Source of the DNA: an uncultured Thermoguttaceae bacterium
GTDB lineage: Bacteria; Planctomycetota; Planctomycetia; Pirellulales; Thermoguttaceae
Assembly: GCA_937951625.1 (NCBI GenBank)
Contig: CALFBP010000010.1
Coordinates: 80,309 to 144,308 of the forward strand
DNA length: 64,000 nucleotides
Reading direction: 5' to 3'
Shown here: positions 9,190 through 17,552 of the stretch, in pieces
Layout: each line of letters opens with the position of its first letter
Position numbering within the stretch: the stretch's first letter is position 1
Position numbers and translations under genes: made by a program
Notes under the pieces: generated by a model
The model's database searches: none
Told to the model about the DNA's origin: nothing
Seen by the model: the letters and a program-made list of their open reading frames with translations, nothing else

Positions 9190-10419
9190 CTACTTACTGC
9201 CGTCTTCTAAAGCCCTCGCCACACCGTAGGCCTCGAACGCCCGCTGAATTTCCGCGACATCAACGGCCGATTGATGAATCCACACGCGGTAGTTCAGCCG
9301 CACCGGCTCGCCGGCCGGGAAGGTCTTGCCTTGCACGCCGGGGTAGCCGCAACAGAGAATGCCGTAGTGGCGCGTAAGCCACGGGGGTGGGAAATCCGGG
9401 TGCTTCGGATCGACGAAGAGGGCGGCCCCACTCGGGCCCGGGGCGCCTGCGAATCGGGCGGTCAGATCGGCCCAGGCCAGACGCGTGTCCGGCAGGTCTT
9501 CCGTGGTCCGACCGGTGGGCACGGTGATCACCGTATCGGTGCGCGGGGCGAATCGCAGGTTGATCCCACCATAGCTCTTGCCCTCCGCGCCCCGAAGCGT
9601 GATTGGCCTATCGACCGGGATCAGCACCAACGTGATGTCCAACGGCCTGGCGCCATCATGTGCGCGGTAGGCCCGAAACCAGATCCGCTCGATCATCACT
9701 TTTTTGTCGCCTACAAACCATCCGTTCTCGACGGCCAACACGGCCGCCACCGGGCCCGACTCGCGACAGATCCACCGCACAAACCGTTGTTCGATCTTGT
9801 TGCTCACCCAAAGGTCGTACTCTTGGCCGTCGATCACGATGTGCGACCAGGCCCAGAAGATACCGTGGTGGTGATAGTGGTCCTTGGGAAAGCTGTCGGT
9901 GAGCACCTCGCCGTTGAGGCCGTAGAGCGGATGGACGAAGCACGCCCGGTTGCGGCGGGCATCGTTCTTCGGCACCGAGGCGTTGGTGATCACGCCGTGG
10001 TTGTAGACGAGCACCGGCTTGCCGTCGTCGAGCAATTCGAGCGACTTGTCGTTGACCTCACGAAATGAAAACCCGCCTGACGCTTGCGATGGCGACGCTT
10101 CGACACGGAACCGCCGCGTGCCGGAATTGCTGGCGCCCGGCGATATGCTGGCGGCCAGGCACGCCTTTCCCGCCGCGGCCGTCCCGTCCGCCGCCATGGC
10201 CGCAATCCGCTGTCCTAGGACGGCGACTTCGGCATGATCCGTTTCGGTCAACCGGAACAGGCCGGATTGTCCGGAAATCGGCTTCTCCGCCAGCGGGACG
10301 GCAAAGTGGAGGGGGGCCTTCGTGTTGGGAACATTGATCCATGCCGGCGTCTCCTCCGCGACGAGCATTCGAGGAGCAATAACGAACACGACTCCCAAAG
10401 CAACGGTTTTAAGCTGCAT
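9190..10419 (-). CDS. Secreted PmoA-like protein (DUF6807)
   Basis: The 409-residue protein starts with a Sec-type signal (MQLKTVALGVVFVIAPRMLVAEE). The mature part has features of the family annotated 'methane oxygenase PmoA' (DUF6807): the histidine-rich HPLYGLNGEVLTDSFPKDHYHHHGIFWAW, here described by its core DHYHHHG, and later IWFRAY, RPITLRGAEGKSYGG and HYGILCCGYPG. Despite the label, this family is unrelated to the membrane methane monooxygenase subunit and is probably carbohydrate-linked in planctomycetes; no function is proven. I chose the ATG at 10419 because it gives a clean signal peptide; the frame is open to 10557. Confidence 0.75.
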   Translation of the reverse strand: MQLKTVALGVVFVIAPRMLVAEETPAWINVPNTKAPLHFAVPLAEKPISGQSGLFRLTETDHAEVAVLGQRIAAMAADGTAAAGKACLAASISPGASNSGTRRFRVEASPSQASGGFSFREVNDKSLELLDDGKPVLVYNHGVITNASVPKNDARRNRACFVHPLYGLNGEVLTDSFPKDHYHHHGIFWAWSHIVIDGQEYDLWVSNKIEQRFVRWICRESGPVAAVLAVENGWFVGDKKVMIERIWFRAYRAHDGARPLDITLVLIPVDRPITLRGAEGKSYGGINLRFAPRTDTVITVPTGRTTEDLPDTRLAWADLTARFAGAPGPSGAALFVDPKHPDFPPPWLTRHYGILCCGYPGVQGKTFPAGEPVRLNYRVWIHQSAVDVAEIQRAFEAYGVARALEDGSK

Positions 10420-10731
10420 GAGATTGATCCTATTCGCTGGTAGACAAGGAGGCATGGCCGCAAAGCGTTGCAACCAATCTTGGTAGCCTATCCCTTGCCC
10501 TTGCATCAGGCAAGGCCGGTAAGAAAGACACGAACCGACGAGCCGGTTGGGCTTCATTCCATCGGGCTAATAGCTTAGAATGCGGCTAGAAGTGATCGTT
10601 CGGCCCGGCGGTCCACGGCATGGCTCGCCATCGTCGCCGCTAAACCATCGACGTCGGGTTGGAAGGGATGCCGGATTGAGGAAAGGGGACTGTCGGGCAA
10701 TCGAATCAAAAGCCACGGAAGGTTTTCTCGC
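10420..10731. other. Divergent intergenic region with an inverted repeat
   Basis: This 312-base gap separates two divergent genes and should hold both promoters. It contains a perfect 7-bp inverted repeat, CCTTGCC (10493-10499) and GGCAAGG (10509-10515), with a 9-base loop. There is no T-run after it, so it is more likely an operator or a leader hairpin than a terminator. No convincing small gene was found. Confidence 0.4.
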
Positions 10732-11958
10732 GTGTTTCTCCCGATCGAAGACGCGATCGACGATTTCCCGGGATTCGGGCCGAGCCGATTGGCGGCGAAT
10801 CGCGCACTACCGGTGGATGAAATCCTCGTCCCCGAAGGCGACTTGGCCGCTGCACGCAAACGGCTGCGAGCCCAATGTCCCAAAAGCGCCGGCGTCTACG
10901 GAATGATCGACGCCGAAGGACGGCTGATCTACGTGGGCAAATCGAAATCGTTGCGGGCCCGGCTCACGAGCTATCTGCGCGACGGAACGATCGACTCCAA
11001 GGCGCAGCGCATCATGACTTGTACGCGGCGTATCGTTTGGGAACCAGGCCCTCACGAGTTTGTCGCCTTGCTGCGAGAACTAGAACTGATTCGCAGGTTT
11101 TGTCCGCGGTTCAACGTCCGGGGCCGTCCGGGGCGGGGACGCCGGGCTTATGTGGCCCTCGGCGCTGGGCCCGCCCCCCGCGTCTACCTTACCGAAAAAC
11201 TGTCGCAGAGCGATCGCTCGGCGGTCGGGCCGCTACGGCCCAACCGCGAGCTCCGCCGCATGATTCGGACGGTCAACGATTGCTTCAAGCTCCGCGATTG
11301 CCCGAACAAAACCACCATTACGTTTTCGGATCAAAAAGAGCTGTTTTCGCGCCAAGCCGGTTCCGCCTGCATCCGCTGGGAGTTGGGCACGTGTCTTGGC
11401 CCCTGCCGTGGGGCGTGCAGCAGTCGACAGTATGCCGCCCAGGTCCGCCGCGCGCGGGACTTTCTCTGCGGTTCGGACCAAAGCATCCTCGCTCGCTTGG
11501 AACGCTCCATGCGGTCCGCGGCCGCGGCCGAACGATACCGCCGTGCCGCCGCCCTCCGCGACCAGTGGCGGGCCCTGACGGAGCTTCAGCAGCTTTTGGA
11601 GCGGGTCCGCACGGTCGAACGGACCTATTCGTTCGTCTATCCCCTGCCGTCGTACGGCGGGGGCCAGACATGGTATTTGATCCGCCGCGGCCAAGTCATC
11701 GGGACCGTGCCGTCTCCCAAAACTCCCCCATTGGCTCGACGAGCGTTCGATGCCCTCGACAAAGCGTACTTTTCTCCCTCACGACGAGCGGAGCTCACCG
11801 CTGCCGACGATCCTGACGTGATTTTGTTGGTCTCGTTCTGGTTTCGCACCCATCCCGACGAACTTCGACGCACCCTCGCCCCCGAGGTTGCTCGACAACG
11901 CTGCATGGAACGACTGGGTGAATTCCTCGAACGGCACCGTATGTCGGAACTCGGTTAA
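10732..11958 (+). CDS. UvrC-like GIY-YIG nuclease lacking the C-terminal nuclease (Cho-like)
   Basis: The 408-residue protein begins with a GIY-YIG nuclease domain (AGVYGMIDAEGRLIYVGKSKSLRARL, motif core IYVGKSKSLRARL) at about residues 44-125. It then has the UvrC cysteine motif CIRWELGTCLGPCRGAC, with cysteines at 213, 221, 225 and 229, and a UvrBC-like helical segment. In UvrC this half makes the 3' incision during nucleotide excision repair. The RNase H-like 5' nuclease and helix-hairpin-helix regions of a roughly 600-residue UvrC are absent, as in Cho. Unlike Cho it keeps an extra C-terminal region of about 120 residues. The start is GTG, with GGAAGG upstream at 10717. Confidence 0.8.
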   Translation: MFLPIEDAIDDFPGFGPSRLAANRALPVDEILVPEGDLAAARKRLRAQCPKSAGVYGMIDAEGRLIYVGKSKSLRARLTSYLRDGTIDSKAQRIMTCTRRIVWEPGPHEFVALLRELELIRRFCPRFNVRGRPGRGRRAYVALGAGPAPRVYLTEKLSQSDRSAVGPLRPNRELRRMIRTVNDCFKLRDCPNKTTITFSDQKELFSRQAGSACIRWELGTCLGPCRGACSSRQYAAQVRRARDFLCGSDQSILARLERSMRSAAAAERYRRAAALRDQWRALTELQQLLERVRTVERTYSFVYPLPSYGGGQTWYLIRRGQVIGTVPSPKTPPLARRAFDALDKAYFSPSRRAELTAADDPDVILLVSFWFRTHPDELRRTLAPEVARQRCMERLGEFLERHRMSELG

Positions 11959-12959
11959 GCCCGATACCAACGATCCAAGGTCTCTTTCCACTGGCGGGGA
12001 TGACGAATGGCGGCAAAGGCGTCCCGAACGGCCTCGGCTTGCGGGTGCATGCGGGCGTACTTGATGCCAAAGTTTCGCATCACGTTCAAAACCCGCCGAG
12101 AACCGTAGTTGATTTCCGCCAAGCGATAATGTTCCTCGATTACGGTCCGCTGTTCGCCCAGACTGGGAGGAGGGGGAAGGGGTTGCCCCGAAGCCAACGC
12201 GCGAATCTCGCGGAAAATCCAAGGATTGCCGATCGCTCCCCGGGCAACCGTGATGCCATCCACGCCCGTCGCGGCGAACATGGCGAGGCAATCGGATGCC
12301 GTAAATAAATCGCCGCTGCCGAAAACGGGCACGGCGCCTACACGCGATTTCACTTCGCGGACGAATTCCCAGGAGCTGCGGCCCTCGTAACGTTGCCGCA
12401 CGGTCCGCCCGTGAATCGTCACCGCCGCCACTCCCAAAGCCAGCGCGCCCTCGAGGATCGCAAAAAAATGGTCGCGGCTTTGGGGACTGTCATCGAGGCC
12501 GCGGCGCATCTTCAGGGTTAGGGGGATACGCGGAGGCAGGGCGTCGCGGAGCCGGGCGAGGATTTCCCGGGCCTTGTCGGGCTGGCTGAGCATCCAGCCG
12601 CCACGACACTTGCCCACCACCTTGCGGACCGGACAACCAAAATTGACGTCGATCACGTCGAAACCAGCTTCGACCAGTTTCAAGGCGGCCGGCACCAGCG
12701 GCTCGGCCGCGCTGCCCATGAGCTGCGCGGCCACAGGATGGTCGCCGTCTTCCACACGAATCCAACGAGTCGCCTTGCGTCCCTTGGTGACATTGACAAC
12801 GAACTGGTCGAGAAGGACTTCGCAGATCGAATAGCCTGCTCCAAAGCGTCGCGCAATGACCCGCGTCGGCCAGTCGCTGTAGCCGCTCATCGCCGCTAGC
12901 GCCACGGGAAAATCGATCTGAACCGTTCCAAGGACCAGCGGGGCCAGATTTGGGAACAT
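11955..12959 (-). CDS. dusB: tRNA-dihydrouridine synthase
   Basis: The protein of about 334 residues is an FMN-dependent Dus enzyme that reduces uridines in the tRNA D-loop. The DusB-type sequence is clear: APLVLGTVQIDFPVALAAMSGYSD at the N-terminus (core LAAMSGYSDWP), DVNFGCPVRKVVGKCRGG with the catalytic cysteine of the KCRGG turn, TIHGRTVRQRYEG for FMN, and VFGSGDLFTASDC. A GTG nine bases upstream (12968) is an alternative start; neither has a strong ribosome binding site. Its stop codon overlaps the stop of the convergent UvrC-like gene through a TTAA palindrome (11955-11958). Confidence 0.93.
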   Translation of the reverse strand: MFPNLAPLVLGTVQIDFPVALAAMSGYSDWPTRVIARRFGAGYSICEVLLDQFVVNVTKGRKATRWIRVEDGDHPVAAQLMGSAAEPLVPAALKLVEAGFDVIDVNFGCPVRKVVGKCRGGWMLSQPDKAREILARLRDALPPRIPLTLKMRRGLDDSPQSRDHFFAILEGALALGVAAVTIHGRTVRQRYEGRSSWEFVREVKSRVGAVPVFGSGDLFTASDCLAMFAATGVDGITVARGAIGNPWIFREIRALASGQPLPPPPSLGEQRTVIEEHYRLAEINYGSRRVLNVMRNFGIKYARMHPQAEAVRDAFAAIRHPRQWKETLDRWYRA

Positions 12960-13371
12960 GGACGCCACGGTTCATCAATGAGTTCTTAAAGCAGGAAATT
13001 GAAAATAACTTCCCCTATTAGGGGGAGATTGTGATGTTCGGGTGAATGCGGTGTTTAGGAAATCCACGCAAGACTTCTGTCTTTGCAACCCATTTCGGCA
13101 ATCATGTGGGTTTGCCGATTGGCAACGGAGCTTAACGGATACCCGTTAAGACCGGAAGCTCGGTTAACCCCCTCGCTTTGTGGTTGACTTTTGGGCGAGT
13201 TGCCTGTTTGCGTGTTCCTTCTTCGTATCTATCCCCCATGGATGGTGGTAAATAGAATCTCGATCGCCGTTTGCCCAGCTCGAATCGAATATGTGGCCAC
13301 AAGGATTCAAAATCAAATCGCAAATCGTTTCTGCTTTGGTACTTGCGTTTTCCTTTTTTCCGCAGGCGGAG
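12960..13371. other. Upstream region of gyrA and dusB, with nested hairpins
   Basis: This AT-richer stretch holds no credible gene. It contains a perfect 8-bp inverted repeat, CTTAACGG (13131-13138) and CCGTTAAG (13143-13150), around a 4-base loop. Just before it, CGGCAA and TTGCCG form a 6-bp stem around 13097-13118. It lies between the divergent dusB and gyrA and upstream of the apparent gyrA promoter, so these may be regulator sites or part of a separate transcript. Confidence 0.45.
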
Positions 13372-13400
13372 TTGTGAGACAAAGGGCTTCGAGCTATACT
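13372..13400 (+). promoter_or_regulatory. Putative sigma-70-type promoter of gyrA
   Basis: TTGTGA (13372-13377) and TATACT (13395-13400) are separated by exactly 17 bases. Transcription would begin near 13407, giving a leader of about 92 bases before the gyrA TTG start. The call rests on matching the housekeeping consensus only; planctomycete promoters are poorly mapped. Confidence 0.5.
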
Positions 13401-13498
13401 TAAGTTTTTGGTCGTTAAGGCTTTCGAAAGATTCGAGGGCCTAGTTCGATTCCTGCTCGGGATGAGTGTTTCCGAGGCAGACTTAAGAAAGGATTGCC

Positions 13499-16246
13499 TT
13501 GTCTACCGACTCTAGTTTGCCGCCCGAACCACCCCATGAGGGTGGCAGAGAAAGCGAGGAAACCGCTTCCCCGTCGACCGGGGCCAGCACCACCGGCCGG
13601 GTGGTGGAACTGGCCATCGAGGACGAGCTCAAAGGGTCGTACCTGACGTACGCGATGAGCGTGATTGTCAGCCGGGCCCTGCCCGACGTGCGCGACGGCT
13701 TGAAACCTTCGCAGCGTCGCATCTTGGTCGCGATGAACGACCTGAATCTGACGCCGGGGGCTTCGCGGGTCAAGTGCGCGAAAATCTGCGGCGACACCAG
13801 CGGCAACTACCATCCCCACGGCGAAAGCGTGATCTATCCCACACTGGTCCGCATGGCCCAGGAGTGGAACACCCGGTATGTCCTCATCGACAAGCAAGGC
13901 AATTTCGGCTGGCCCTCCGGTTCGCCGGCGGCCGCCATGCGGTATACCGAGGCCCGCCTCTCACCGTTCTCCGCGTTGATGCTGGAGGACCTGAATCTGG
14001 ACACGGTCGACTTCGTGCCCACCTACGACGAGCGGCGTCGGGAACCGACCGTGCTTCCCTCGGCATTTCCCAACTTATTGGTCAACGGCGCCAACGGCAT
14101 CGCGGTGGGCATGGCCACGTCGATCCCGCCGCATAACCTCACCGAGGTGTGCGACGCCTTGATCAAGCTGATCGACGACCCGGATGTGTCCATCGACGAA
14201 TTGTTGGAAATCATCCCCGGCCCTGACTTCCCCACCGGCGGAATCGTGTGTGGTCGCAACGGGATCCGCCGCGGTTACCACACCGGGCGGGGGACGATCG
14301 TGGTTCGGGCGAAAGCCACGATCGAGGAAATGTCCCATGCACGGTACCGTATCGTCGTCACCGAGATTCCCTACCAGCAAACGACCGACAACATCGAGCA
14401 GCGCATCGCCGAGCTGGTGAACGAAGGCCGTATCGACGGCATCTCCAACATCCGAAATGAAAGCGATCTGAAGGAGCCGGTGCGTCTGGTCGTGGAACTC
14501 AAGCGGGACGCCGATCCCGAGGTCGTGCTCAACCAGCTCTACCAGTTCTCGCCGCTCCAAGATAGTTTCTCGCTGATCTTTTTGGCTTTGGTCGATGGCA
14601 AACCGCGGATGCTAACGCTGAAGGCGCTTCTGGAGGAGTTCCTCCGGCATCGCAGGACGGTGATTCGCCGTCGCACTCAGTTTCTTCTGACCAAGGCCCG
14701 GCAACGCAAGCATACGGTCGAAGGGCTGCTGGTGGCGTTGGCCAACATCGAGGAAGTGATTCGGGTGATCCGCTCCTCGCCGAGCCAGGCCGAGGCCAAG
14801 GCCCGATTGGCCCAAGTGGCATGCCCCGCCGCCATGCTGCAAAGGGCTTTGGGCGAGGAGGGGTTTGCGGCCATCGTTGCCGAGCGAGGCAGTTTGGAAA
14901 GCTATCCTTTGACGCCCGTCCAGTGCGACGCGATCCTGCGAATGACCCTCGGGCAATTGGTGAACCTGGAACAGGAAAAGCTCGTCGGCGAACACCGCAA
15001 GTTGCTGGCCGACGTGGCGGAATTCCAACGCATCCTTTCGGACCCGAAAAATATCGACCAGATCATCCGCAATGACTTGTTAGAGCTGAAGCGCAAGCAT
15101 GGCGATCCGCGGCGAACCCAGATCAGCGATGAAGAGCCCGACAACCTCGACATGGACGATCTGATCACCGAGGAAACGGTGGTCGTCTCGATCTCTTCCA
15201 ACGGTTACATCAAACGCACGCCGATCACCGCCTATCGCGCGCAGCACCGCGGGGGCAAGGGACTCACCGGGGCCAAGACGGACGACGAGGACCCGATCCA
15301 GAAGCTGTTCGTGTGCAGTACACACGATTACATGATGTTTTTCACCAATTTCGGGAAGGTCTATTGGCACAAGGTGTATGGCATTCCCGAGTTGGGGCGG
15401 GACCGCCGCGGCCGGGCGATCGTGAACCTCTTGAACCTGGCCGAAGGAGAGCACATCGCCGATTGCCGCGCCGTGCGCGACTTCGACAAGCCGGACCATT
15501 ACTTGGTCATGGCTACCCGACGCGGTCTGGTGAAAAAGACCGAGTTGGCCGCCTACAGCCGGCCGAAGCGCTATGGCATCATCGCCATCAAGCTCCGCGA
15601 GGGCGATGAATTGGTCGATGTGGTGATCACCAAGCCGGGCGACGAGATCGTTTTGGCTACGGCCCGGGGAATGGCCATCCGTTTTCGGGAATCGGACGTG
15701 CGTCCCATGGGGCGCGACTCCAGCGGCGTGAAGGGCATCCGCCTCATCGGCGACGATGCCGTGGTGGGCATGGTCGTGGCCGATCCCGACGCCTATTTGC
15801 TGACCGTCTGCGCCAATGGCTATGGCAAGCGCACGCCCTTCGGCCCCAACCTCGAGCCGGTGGTTGCCGGGCAGAACGGCGACGACGCCGCTGACGACGA
15901 GGGCGACGAAGGCGAAGTCGCCGACTCCGAGCAGGAAGCGAGCGAGAACGGCGACCATTCTTCACAACGGTCATACCGCACGCAGCACCGCGGCGGCAAA
16001 GGGCTGCACGACATCAAGACCACCGAGCGCAACGGCCCAGTGATCGGCATCGTCCGCGTTCGCGATGGCGACGAGGTGATGATGATTACCGCTCGCGGCA
16101 AGATCCAACGCATTCCCGCCGACGACGTGAGCGTGATCGGGCGCAACACCCAGGGCGTGCGGATCATGAGCCTGGAGGAAGGCGACACGCTGGTCGCCGT
16201 GAAGCGCGTTCCCCGCGAGGAGCCCAACGGTGCCCAAAGTTCGTGA
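13499..16246 (+). CDS. gyrA: DNA gyrase subunit A
   Basis: The 915-residue protein is the breakage-reunion subunit of gyrase. The catalytic tyrosine is Tyr149 in [11 protein letters not shown]. The start is a TTG preceded by AAAGGA (13489-13494), giving an N-terminal extension of about 27 residues relative to the E. coli enzyme. The C-terminal beta-pinwheel has the GyrA-box QHRGGKG near residue 581 and a second perfect copy near 828. Between them lies an acidic insertion of about 30 residues ([20 protein letters not shown]). In the quinolone pocket the sequence is [11 protein letters not shown], with Ser at the E. coli 83 position and Pro at the 87 position. It stands alone, without gyrB. Confidence 0.97.
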   Translation: MSTDSSLPPEPPHEGGRESEETASPSTGASTTGRVVELAIEDELKGSYLTYAMSVIVSRALPDVRDGLKPSQRRILVAMNDLNLTPGASRVKCAKICGDTSGNYHPHGESVIYPTLVRMAQEWNTRYVLIDKQGNFGWPSGSPAAAMRYTEARLSPFSALMLEDLNLDTVDFVPTYDERRREPTVLPSAFPNLLVNGANGIAVGMATSIPPHNLTEVCDALIKLIDDPDVSIDELLEIIPGPDFPTGGIVCGRNGIRRGYHTGRGTIVVRAKATIEEMSHARYRIVVTEIPYQQTTDNIEQRIAELVNEGRIDGISNIRNESDLKEPVRLVVELKRDADPEVVLNQLYQFSPLQDSFSLIFLALVDGKPRMLTLKALLEEFLRHRRTVIRRRTQFLLTKARQRKHTVEGLLVALANIEEVIRVIRSSPSQAEAKARLAQVACPAAMLQRALGEEGFAAIVAERGSLESYPLTPVQCDAILRMTLGQLVNLEQEKLVGEHRKLLADVAEFQRILSDPKNIDQIIRNDLLELKRKHGDPRRTQISDEEPDNLDMDDLITEETVVVSISSNGYIKRTPITAYRAQHRGGKGLTGAKTDDEDPIQKLFVCSTHDYMMFFTNFGKVYWHKVYGIPELGRDRRGRAIVNLLNLAEGEHIADCRAVRDFDKPDHYLVMATRRGLVKKTELAAYSRPKRYGIIAIKLREGDELVDVVITKPGDEIVLATARGMAIRFRESDVRPMGRDSSGVKGIRLIGDDAVVGMVVADPDAYLLTVCANGYGKRTPFGPNLEPVVAGQNGDDAADDEGDEGEVADSEQEASENGDHSSQRSYRTQHRGGKGLHDIKTTERNGPVIGIVRVRDGDEVMMITARGKIQRIPADDVSVIGRNTQGVRIMSLEEGDTLVAVKRVPREEPNGAQSS

Positions 16247-16277
16247 GCCAAGCGCCGCAGAAAACGCGCTGCCCGGT

Positions 16278-17360
16278 TTACGTCCGCTTCCATAGGTCAT
16301 GCGGCCGGCGGGCATCGGTGTGGAAGGGCAAGGTCACTTTCCGGCCCGTGCCCGCCGACTCGTAGGCCGCCATGAGGACCTCCAGCGTGGCCCGGCCGTC
16401 CTCGCCCGTTTCCATGGGCTGCTTGTCGTTCTGGATGCAATCGACGAAGTGGGCCATTTCCTGGGGGAAACCGTAGTTCCAGCACTCCTCGAACATGGTG
16501 AAGCTCCAGCCTACGGTGGAACCGGCCTTTTCCACCGCGTAGTCGTAACCCACCGAACTGTAGGTGTGGATGGAGCTGCCGCGCAAGAGATCGGCGAAGG
16601 CCACGCCCTTGGAGCCGTACACTTCGACACGATCGTCCATGCCGCCCAATTTGGTCCAGCTCTCTTCGGCCAGACCGACGCATCCGCTCTCGAATTCGAC
16701 GAGGATCAAGGCATTGTCGTCGCCTTGGGTTTTGTCCTTGTGGACCAGCGTGTCCATGTGGGCATAGACCGACTTGATGGGCTGTTTGTCGAGCATCCAG
16801 CGGAAGAACTCGATGGCGTGGCAGCCCATGTCCAACCCCACTCCGCCGCCCGAGCGGTCCACGTCCCAAAAATGCGGCGCGTGAGGGCCATCGTGCTTTT
16901 CCAATTGTTTGATGAGCGTCGGGTAGCCCAAGGCCCCATCGTCCAAAAGCTTTTTGACCCGGACGTACTTCGGTGCGAAGCAGATCTCCTCGGCGTACAT
17001 CAGCTTCACGTTCGCCCTCTTGCAGGCGGCGATCATTTCGTCGGCCTCGCGGAGGTTCAAGCACAGCGGCTTCTCGCAGATCACGTGTTTGCCCGCCGCC
17101 GCTGCCTTGACCGTGAATTCGCAATGCAGGTGATTCGGGATGCCGATGACCACCACGTCCAATTCGTCGATTTCGAGAAACTTTTGGTAATCGGTTCGGG
17201 CATGCGGAATGCCGAACTTCTTGGCAAATTGCTCCGCATGGCCCGGCGTGGGCGAGTAGACCGCGAACAACTCTGCCTGTGGCACCATCTTGAATGCCTC
17301 GGCGTGGAGGTGGGCGATGAATTGCGAGCCGACCAGACCGACACGAACGGGTTTCGCCAT
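16278..17360 (-). CDS. Gfo/Idh/MocA family oxidoreductase
   Basis: The 360-residue protein has the N-terminal NAD(P)-binding fold (RVGLVGSQFIAHLHAEAF), the EKPLCLN motif with the catalytic-type lysine, and the C-terminal alpha/beta domain with GGGVGLDMGCHAIEFFRWM. Family members oxidise or reduce hydroxyl groups of sugars, inositols and related compounds; the substrate cannot be assigned. No signal peptide is present, so it is cytoplasmic. AAAGGG precedes the ATG. It lies about 190 bases downstream of the formate dehydrogenase operon on the same strand, with no evident functional link. Confidence 0.9.
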   Translation of the reverse strand: MAKPVRVGLVGSQFIAHLHAEAFKMVPQAELFAVYSPTPGHAEQFAKKFGIPHARTDYQKFLEIDELDVVVIGIPNHLHCEFTVKAAAAGKHVICEKPLCLNLREADEMIAACKRANVKLMYAEEICFAPKYVRVKKLLDDGALGYPTLIKQLEKHDGPHAPHFWDVDRSGGGVGLDMGCHAIEFFRWMLDKQPIKSVYAHMDTLVHKDKTQGDDNALILVEFESGCVGLAEESWTKLGGMDDRVEVYGSKGVAFADLLRGSSIHTYSSVGYDYAVEKAGSTVGWSFTMFEECWNYGFPQEMAHFVDCIQNDKQPMETGEDGRATLEVLMAAYESAGTGRKVTLPFHTDARRPHDLWKRT

Positions 17361-17552
17361 GATTGGGCCCTTTCTCTAGGGAGCAACGGAACGGACGCCT
17401 GTTGTGGAGAACCGCCAAGAAGCCGATCCCGCCTCGCGGCAACTCGAAGAGGCGGCCCTGGCTTCTCCGCGGCGGCCTCTATTTTTAAGGACCGTGCGGG
17501 CCCGTGACTAGCCACAACACCGAGAAAATTCCAACGCGTGGGGCCGTCTTTG

